A stretch of DNA of 19,584 nucleotides from Dechloromonas sp. UBA6271 (GTDB lineage Bacteria; Pseudomonadota; Gammaproteobacteria; Burkholderiales; Rhodocyclaceae), in the NCBI GenBank assembly GCA_002440665.1, contig DJUX01000052.1, positions 1 through 19,584 of the forward strand, read 5' to 3'. Position 1 is the first letter of the stretch. Each line of letters starts with the position of its first letter. The notes beneath the pieces were generated by a model, which did no database searches, was not told the origin of the DNA, and saw nothing but the letters and a program-made list of their open reading frames with translations. Shown one piece after another: positions 15,878-19,584 of the stretch. The position numbers and the translations under genes are program-made.

Positions 15878-15902
15878 CGGTCGACCGCAACAGGCATAAA
15901 AT
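15874..15902 (+). promoter_or_regulatory. Candidate promoter of hicA
   Basis: CTGACG (-35, 15874-15879) and TAAAAT (-10, 15897-15902) are separated by 17 bp. The -35 overlaps the pgpA stop codon. The predicted start near 15909 leaves a leader of about 25 bases with a GGAG ribosome-binding site before the hicA ATG. This suggests hicA is transcribed separately from the riboflavin block. Confidence 0.55.
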
Positions 15903-15933
15903 AGCGGCAATTCCATTCGCTTGGAGCTTCATC

Positions 15934-16212
15934 ATGAGTCACAAGCATGCCAGCCTGATGCGCAGCATCTTCCAGGATCCGCCCTCCGCCAACATCCACT
16001 GGCGCGAAATCGAATCCCTGCTCCACCACCTCGGCGCCGAAGTCGAACCCTCGCACGGCGCCCGCTTCAAGATCACCCTGAACAAGGTCGAAGCCTTCCT
16101 GCACCACCCGCACAACAGCAGCACCTGCAGCCGGACGGACATCAAGCAGTTGCGCGAAGTGCTGGCGCATGCCGGGGTGACACTGTCGTCCTACGAGGCC
16201 GGGCAGGGCTGA
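15934..16212 (+). CDS. HicA family toxin-like protein, no HicB visible
   Basis: A 92-residue small protein resembling HicA/YcfA mRNA interferases, which fold as a double-stranded-RNA-binding-like domain and cleave mRNA. Seen features: an IFQDPPSANIHWREIESLL start, the GAEVEPSHGARFKITLN core with a His in the usual active-site neighbourhood (after the LGAEV strand), then a FLHHPH strand and a final RTDIKQLREVLAHAGV helix. HicA is normally paired with a HicB antitoxin gene directly next to it. The 151 bases downstream and the pgpA gene upstream contain no HicB-like frame. The histidine and basic residues fit RNA binding. The protein may be an unpaired chromosomal member of the family, not an active toxin. 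The GGAG site and the promoter at 15874-15902 support the chosen ATG. Confidence 0.8.
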   Translation: MSHKHASLMRSIFQDPPSANIHWREIESLLHHLGAEVEPSHGARFKITLNKVEAFLHHPHNSSTCSRTDIKQLREVLAHAGVTLSSYEAGQG

Positions 16213-16321
16213 AACCGTAGCCGGGCTAGCGCTCGTCCCGCTCGCCGAAGCGCGCCGGATCGTGCAAGCGTGCAGGGTGAAAAGTTCTTTTGACGCCCAC
16301 TAGACAATAAAAATAACACTG

Positions 16322-16358
16322 ATAAACTGCCTTTTATAGCAATTAATAGCCAGTTTAT
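16322..16358. promoter_or_regulatory. AT-rich inverted repeat before hipB, candidate operator
   Basis: ATAAACTG (16322-16329) is the exact reverse complement of CAGTTTAT (16351-16358), with 21 bp between the arm ends. The region 16300-16360 is much richer in A and T than the flanking genes. hipBA operons are normally autorepressed by HipB dimers bound to palindromes ahead of hipB, and this repeat sits in that position, ending 5 bases before the ATG. TTGACG at about 16291-16296 could be a -35, but the -10 is not clear. Confidence 0.4.
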
Positions 16359-16363
16359 TGACC

Positions 16364-16693
16364 ATGCCGCGATCATCGAACAGCCTTCTAGCGCTCCCGC
16401 CACAGCCCGCCGAGTCCTTGAAACAGTTGGGCTTGCGTCTGCGCGCCCGGCGCCTTGCCCAGAACATGACTCTGGAACAGGCGGCTGAGCGCTTGTTGTG
16501 TTCACCCACCACCTACCGGGGGCTGGAAAGCGGCCGTCCGACAGTTAGCCTGGGGTTGCTCGTCCATGCCTTATGGCTGTTCGGCACTCTGCAGGGCATG
16601 GATGCTCTCTGCCCATTGGACATCGGCATGATCCGCGGCAAACGTGCACGCGGCGCACGACAAGGCATCAGCGATGACGAACGCGACTTCTGA
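16364..16693 (+). CDS. HipB-like antitoxin, XRE-type helix-turn-helix
   Basis: A 109-residue protein with an XRE/Cro-type helix-turn-helix at about 20-75. The segments LGLRLRARRLAQNMTLEQAA, SPTTYRGLESGRPTVSLG and LLVHALWLFGTL correspond to helices 1-2, the recognition helix with its following turn, and the C-terminal helices. The tail from about 90 is basic (RGKRARGARQG) and probably disordered. It is placed as the antitoxin because it is directly upstream of, and overlaps by 20 bases, a HipA-type kinase gene. In such pairs the HTH protein binds the operator and neutralises the kinase. The ATG at 16364 is preferred to a TTG two codons earlier. No clear Shine-Dalgarno is present, so translation may be weak or leaderless. 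Confidence 0.85.
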   Translation: MPRSSNSLLALPPQPAESLKQLGLRLRARRLAQNMTLEQAAERLLCSPTTYRGLESGRPTVSLGLLVHALWLFGTLQGMDALCPLDIGMIRGKRARGARQGISDDERDF

Positions 16694-17936
16694 GAGCAGC
16701 CTGTACATCGGGCTGCACTTGCCGGGCGACCAGAAACCCACGACGGCTGCATTGATGAAGCTCCAGCGCGACGGCTTGCGTGAGCGTGGTCAACTCGCCT
16801 ATGGCCTCGGCTATCTAGACGACCCCGCGGCTATCGCGCTGAACCCGCTGCATCTGCCGTTGCGTCGCGAGAGCTACGTTCTGCCGGACCGCCTGCTGCG
16901 CGATGGTGGCGCCATGCCGTTGACGGTCAAGGATGCATTGCCCGACGCCTGGGGGCGGATGGTACTTGCCCATGAATTGGGCGGACGAATACCCAGCGAG
17001 CGCGAATTGCTGCTGCTCACCAACGACGACCGTGTCGGCGCGATGGTGTTTTCCGAAACCCGAAATATGCCAACCCCTGCTGAATTACCGCACCATGACC
17101 TGGGACAACTGGCGGAAGCGGCGCGCCGCCTCCAGTACGACATGGAAATCCCCAAGCCGCTCAAACGCCTGCTGCAGCGTGGTGGCAGTCTTGGTGGCGC
17201 GCGCCCCAAAGCTTCGTTTACCCACGACCACGCCCTGTGGCTGGCCAAGTTCGCCGCCGCCGGCGACCCGCTAGACGTCCAGATCATGGAGGCCACCTCG
17301 CTCGGTCTGGCCGCGCAGTGCGGCATCCGCGTGCCGCAATACTTCACGCTACCGGTCGGCCACGGAGAAACGGCCTTTCTGTCCCGCCGTTTTGACCGTT
17401 ACGACATAGAATCCCGACAGCGCCTGCATTTCCTGTCGGCCAGTGCCCTGCTCGATATCCCATACGAATCGAGTGCCGGCAGCTATGTCGACTTCGCCCG
17501 CGAGTTACGCCGCCTCAGCGTTTCACCGGCCACCGACCTGGAAGAACTTTTCCGTCGCCTGGTCTTCAACTTGCTGATCGACAACTCGGATGACCACCTC
17601 AAGAATCACGGCATGCTGTACGCCGGCAACGGTCGCTACCGTCTTTCGCCGGTATTCGACGTAGTGCCTCAGCTGACCAACCTGGGCTACCAGATGCTCT
17701 CAATCGACGGCGACACGCAAGTGTCCCATCTTGATCTGGCTATTCAGGCAGCGCCACACTTCGGTCTCTCAGTCGACAAAGGAAGTTCCATCGTCAGTGA
17801 TCTGGCAAAGACGGTATATGGCGGATGGCAAATTTACGCAAAAGCCGCCGGCGTTCCAGATGCCATCCGGAAGCGTCTTGATAGCTGCTTCAAGAGACAG
17901 GGCGAGATTATTGGGGCTGGAAAATACATCGCTTGA
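16674..17936 (+). CDS. HipA-like serine/threonine kinase toxin
   Basis: A 420-residue protein of the HipA kinase-toxin family. E. coli HipA phosphorylates glutamyl-tRNA synthetase and causes growth arrest; targets differ among relatives. The N-terminal subdomain contains PLTVKDALPDAWGRMVL (about 82-98). The nucleotide loop GGSLGGARPKA (170-180) holds Ser172, which aligns with the inactivating autophosphorylation serine of E. coli HipA. The catalytic loop is LIDNSDDHLKNHGML (301-315) with Asp306 and Asn311, and SPVFDVVP (325-332) carries the metal-binding Asp329. All key residues are present, so the kinase looks active. The ATG at 16674 lies 20 bases before the hipB stop, and a GTG 30 bases earlier is possible. 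Codon use (several CTA, TTA, AGT codons) is less biased than in neighbouring core genes, which suggests acquisition. Confidence 0.92.
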   Translation: MTNATSESSLYIGLHLPGDQKPTTAALMKLQRDGLRERGQLAYGLGYLDDPAAIALNPLHLPLRRESYVLPDRLLRDGGAMPLTVKDALPDAWGRMVLAHELGGRIPSERELLLLTNDDRVGAMVFSETRNMPTPAELPHHDLGQLAEAARRLQYDMEIPKPLKRLLQRGGSLGGARPKASFTHDHALWLAKFAAAGDPLDVQIMEATSLGLAAQCGIRVPQYFTLPVGHGETAFLSRRFDRYDIESRQRLHFLSASALLDIPYESSAGSYVDFARELRRLSVSPATDLEELFRRLVFNLLIDNSDDHLKNHGMLYAGNGRYRLSPVFDVVPQLTNLGYQMLSIDGDTQVSHLDLAIQAAPHFGLSVDKGSSIVSDLAKTVYGGWQIYAKAAGVPDAIRKRLDSCFKRQGEIIGAGKYIA

Positions 17937-17970
17937 GCACCAAAGATCAGGAAATCGCTGACCCAAAGAA

Positions 17971-17992
17971 AAAGCCACCCGAAGGTGGCTTT
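17971..17992 (-). terminator. Terminator of the NlpC/tRNA-Arg unit
   Basis: AAAGCCACC (17971-17979) pairs with GGTGGCTTT (17984-17992) around a CGAA tetraloop. On the minus strand the stem is followed by TTTTCTTT (17963-17970), a good U-rich tract just beyond tRNA-Arg. On the plus strand the T run is only three bases, so termination of hipA there is less certain. Confidence 0.8.
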
Positions 17993-18002
17993 CATGAATT
18001 CT

Positions 18003-18079
18003 TGGCGCGCCCGACACGATTCGAACGTGCGACTTCTACCTTCGGAGGGTAGCACTCTATCCAACTGAGCTACGGGCGC
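18003..18079 (-). tRNA. tRNA-Arg (anticodon CCG)
   Basis: The reverse complement folds as a 77-nt tRNA. GCGCCCG pairs with CGGGCGC, the discriminator is G, and the CCA is encoded (18003-18005). The D-arm TAGCTCAGTTGGATAGAG is present, the anticodon stem CTACC/GGTAG holds the loop CTCCGAA with anticodon CCG, and the T-arm contains CGTTCGAATCG. It decodes CGG. A promoter is immediately upstream and a terminator downstream. Its 3' end faces hipA, 66 bases away. Confidence 0.97.
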
Positions 18080-18091
18080 TTGGGAGCCGCG

Positions 18092-18121
18092 ATTCTACCG
18101 CCTGTGCCGGCCGGCGTCCAA
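18092..18121 (-). promoter_or_regulatory. Sigma-70 promoter of tRNA-Arg
   Basis: On the minus strand TTGGAC (-35, 18116-18121) and TAGAAT (-10, 18092-18097) are 18 bp apart. The predicted start lies about 6 bases before the mature tRNA 5' end, and the stretch between is GC-rich, as is common for stable RNA promoters. The promoter lies in the 63-base gap after the lipoprotein gene, so the tRNA need not depend on read-through. Confidence 0.75.
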
Positions 18122-18142
18122 TCTATCCGGCGCGCGGCGCCA

Positions 18143-18637
18143 TCACTCGAAGAAGGTGCCCGCCGCCTCGAAACGCTGGGCATAGTAGCGGTCGCTCAGG
18201 CGGTCGATGCGGACCTTGCCGTTGGTCGATGGCGCATGGACGAAGCGGGCGTCGCCGATGTAGATGCCGACATGCGAGTAGGAGCGGTTGCGGGTATTGA
18301 AGAAGACCAGGTCGCCCGGGCGCAGCAGGTCGCGGGCGATGGGGCGCGTGTTGCGGGCGATGTCGGCGGCGCTGCCCGCCAACTTGAGGCCGGCGGCCTG
18401 GCCGTAGATGTAGCTAACCATGCCGCTGCAGTCGAGCCCGGCTTCCGGATTGCGGCCGCCGAAGCGATAGCCGGTATCGATCAGCCCGAGGGCGTAGAGC
18501 GCGACTTCGTTGCCCTTCTCGCTGACCGGCAGGGGCGCTATAGTTCCCGCGGACGCGACCGGGCGCGGCGCCGGGCTGCCGCAGGCGGCGAGCAGGAGGA
18601 CCGTCAGGGTCACGGAGAGCAGGGCGGAAACGCGCAT
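18143..18637 (-). CDS. NlpC/P60 (C40) family lipoprotein, probable murein peptidase
   Basis: A 164-residue lipoprotein. The signal ends in a lipobox LLAAC with lipidated Cys19. The following GSPAPRP has no Asp at position +2, so outer-membrane sorting is expected. After a short linker, the NlpC/P60 domain (about 44-160) shows GYRFGGRNPEAGLDCSG with catalytic Cys70, RPGDLVFFNT, YSHVGIYIG with His122, and FVHAPS with His134. This Cys-His-His set is typical of peptidoglycan stem-peptide endopeptidases such as Spr/MepS-type enzymes. Upstream, only 80 AT-rich bases separate its ATG from the inserted IS30 element, so its native promoter may have been disturbed. The start has a weak ribosome-binding site. 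tRNA-Arg follows on the same strand. Confidence 0.93.
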   Translation of the reverse strand: MRVSALLSVTLTVLLLAACGSPAPRPVASAGTIAPLPVSEKGNEVALYALGLIDTGYRFGGRNPEAGLDCSGMVSYIYGQAAGLKLAGSAADIARNTRPIARDLLRPGDLVFFNTRNRSYSHVGIYIGDARFVHAPSTNGKVRIDRLSDRYYAQRFEAAGTFFE

Positions 18638-18717
18638 CTTTTAAAGCTTTTTCTGCGAATAATTCATAACTTAGCGTTTTTACAGGATTTTTCAAGGCCA
18701 TGCAGATACTTAATCAG

Positions 18718-18743
18718 GGCGGACTCAAATCTGAAGTGCAACA
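18718..18743 (+). repeat. IS30-family terminal inverted repeat (left end)
   Basis: It starts GGCGGACTCAAATC and ends GAAGTGCAACA. It matches the reverse complement of 92-117 at 23 of 26 positions (differences at repeat positions 7, 12 and 15). This fixes the left element boundary at about 18718. Confidence 0.85.
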
Positions 18744-18765
18744 CGTACCGGGGGTAATGTGTTGC
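18738..18765 (+). repeat. Hairpin just before the IS30 transposase start codon
   Basis: GCAACAC (18738-18744) is the reverse complement of GTGTTGC (18759-18765). The loop (18745-18758) holds the G-rich segment that would serve as ribosome-binding site, and the ATG follows one base after the stem. The first arm overlaps the terminal inverted repeat. In transcripts entering from outside, this fold would tend to limit transposase translation, a known strategy in several IS families. That role is inferred here. Confidence 0.5.
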
Positions 18766-18766
18766 G

Positions 18767-19584
18767 ATGGGGAAGAACTACAGTCACATGAGTTGTGAAG
18801 AGCGCACGATGATCCAGTTGAGTCTTGAGCAGGGCTGCACGCTGCGGGCAATTGCCCGCAGCGTGCAGCGCGCGCCGAGCTCGATCAGTCGTGAATTGAG
18901 CCGCAACGGCTGGAGCAATCCGGCGACGGCACCGAAGAAGCGGGGGCGTCCGCTCGTCGCGGGCGGCTATCGCGCGCCGCAGGCACAACACCGCGCCGAC
19001 GCCCTGGCAAGTACGCCAAGATGTCCCTCGCGCCTCGCGTTGGATGGTCCGTTGTGGGGACTGGTCGAGCGCCTGCTTCGGGAACAGCATTCGCCCGAAC
19101 AGATCGCGGGCATACTGCAAAGAATGCACCCGGACCAACCCACGCTTCAGGTCAGTCACGAGACCATCTATACCGCGCTCTACGCCATGCCGCGTGGCGC
19201 TTTGCGCAGTGAGTTGCTTGCCTGTCTGCGCCAAGCCCGCAAGAGCCGCCGACCCCGTGCCCGGGGCGAAGACCGCCGAGGCACGATCCCCGATATGATC
19301 AGCATTCACCAGCGCCCTCCCGAGATCGACGAACGCCTCATTCCCGGCCACTGGGAAGGCGACCTGATCAAGGGCGCTCGCAATGCCTCGTCGATCGGCA
19401 CGTTGGTCGAGCGGACCTCGCTCTTCGTAACGCTCGTCAAGATGGCGGACGCTACGGCCGAGACGACGGTCACGGCCTTCGGGTCGGTCTTGAATCGGAT
19501 TGATGCGCAAAAGCGGCTCTCCATGACCTACGACCAAGGACGCGAAATGGCGCAGCACGCCCGGCTGACCGAGAACACGGGCGT
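18767..19584 (+). CDS. IS30-family transposase, N-terminal 272 codons (partial at the window end)
   Basis: The frame is open from the ATG at 18767 to the last base, without a stop. The N-terminus carries a helix-turn-helix: the MSCEERTMIQLSLEQG, LRAIARSVQRAPSSISRELS and NG segments (about 8-48) are the IS30 DNA-binding module. The catalytic core begins with GHWEGDLIKG (first catalytic Asp), and TYDQGREMAQH near the end supplies the second Asp. The third acidic residue would lie just outside the window. The frame is intact over the visible length, so the element may be active. The final motif of the family is seen in the fragment at 1-110. Identification of the family is firm. Confidence 0.93.
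   Translation, partial: MGKNYSHMSCEERTMIQLSLEQGCTLRAIARSVQRAPSSISRELSRNGWSNPATAPKKRGRPLVAGGYRAPQAQHRADALASTPRCPSRLALDGPLWGLVERLLREQHSPEQIAGILQRMHPDQPTLQVSHETIYTALYAMPRGALRSELLACLRQARKSRRPRARGEDRRGTIPDMISIHQRPPEIDERLIPGHWEGDLIKGARNASSIGTLVERTSLFVTLVKMADATAETTVTAFGSVLNRIDAQKRLSMTYDQGREMAQHARLTENTG

Larger units (their letters stand above)
18718..19584 (+). mobile_element. IS30-family insertion sequence, left part (cut by window end)
   Basis: The element begins at the terminal inverted repeat 18718-18743 and contains the first 272 codons of an IS30-type transposase. The right end is outside the window. The corresponding right end of the same kind of element lies at 1-117 in the same orientation. 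It is inserted upstream of the NlpC/P60 lipoprotein gene and is transcribed away from it. No target duplication can be checked for this copy because its other junction is unseen. Confidence 0.88.

Noticed and set aside
16250..16273. Possible repeat of the tRNA-Arg 3' end (GCGCGCC) marking an island boundary
   Set aside because: Only seven GC-rich bases match cleanly before the similarity fades, which is expected by chance in this composition.
16213..16363. A hicB antitoxin gene after hicA
   Set aside because: No frame of suitable length or HicB-like sequence was found on either strand, and the segment is a spacer leading to hipB.

Overview
The window is high-GC chromosomal DNA, most likely from a betaproteobacterium of the Rhodocyclales type. 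This placement is an inference. It rests on the riboflavin gene block in the order ribB-ribH-nusB-thiL-pgpA, a yjcH-actP acetate uptake pair, a TctE-type sensor kinase, and groESL under a CIRCE operator. No rRNA gene or marker gives a firmer placement.

Layout, left to right. Bases 1-117 are the right end of an IS30-family insertion sequence: the last 35 residues of its transposase plus the terminal inverted repeat. A short spacer with repeated TTACCGTC octamers follows, then a terminator and tRNA-Phe(GAA), read on the minus strand. Next, all on the minus strand, come a two-component pair (sensor kinase 441-1940, response regulator 1918-2589), the acetate permease operon yjcH-actP (4916 to 2917), groES-groEL (7084 to 5094), a P2C-type cation ATPase (9973 to 7310) and a membrane-anchored spermidine-synthase-like protein (11543 to 10044). 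The strand then switches. On the plus strand lie a secreted YceI protein, the ribB-ribH-nusB-thiL-pgpA block, a HicA-type toxin with no visible antitoxin, and a hipBA toxin-antitoxin pair. On the minus strand follow tRNA-Arg(CCG) and an NlpC/P60 lipoprotein. The window ends inside a second IS30-family copy, in the same orientation as the first.

How the genes fit together. The ribB-to-pgpA genes are tightly packed, with overlaps or gaps of a few bases, and look co-transcribed. They cover riboflavin synthesis, transcription antitermination, thiamine diphosphate synthesis and phosphatidylglycerol synthesis. The RibB protein has a GTP cyclohydrolase II-like C-terminal half with no cysteine at all, so a separate RibA must exist elsewhere. 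The two-component system and the acetate permease may be linked: the same 11-bp-period direct repeat (TGTAAG-N5-TGTAAG) lies upstream of the response regulator gene and upstream of yjcH. groES-groEL has a strong promoter directly abutting a perfect CIRCE operator.

The accessory parts are the two IS30 ends, the spacer next to tRNA-Phe, and the hicA/hipBA stretch between pgpA and tRNA-Arg. I did not find a clearly undescribed multi-gene system. The points most worth following up are the shared operator-like repeats, the Na,K-ATPase-like pump with an altered M8 residue, the HicA without HicB, and the two IS copies bracketing the window.
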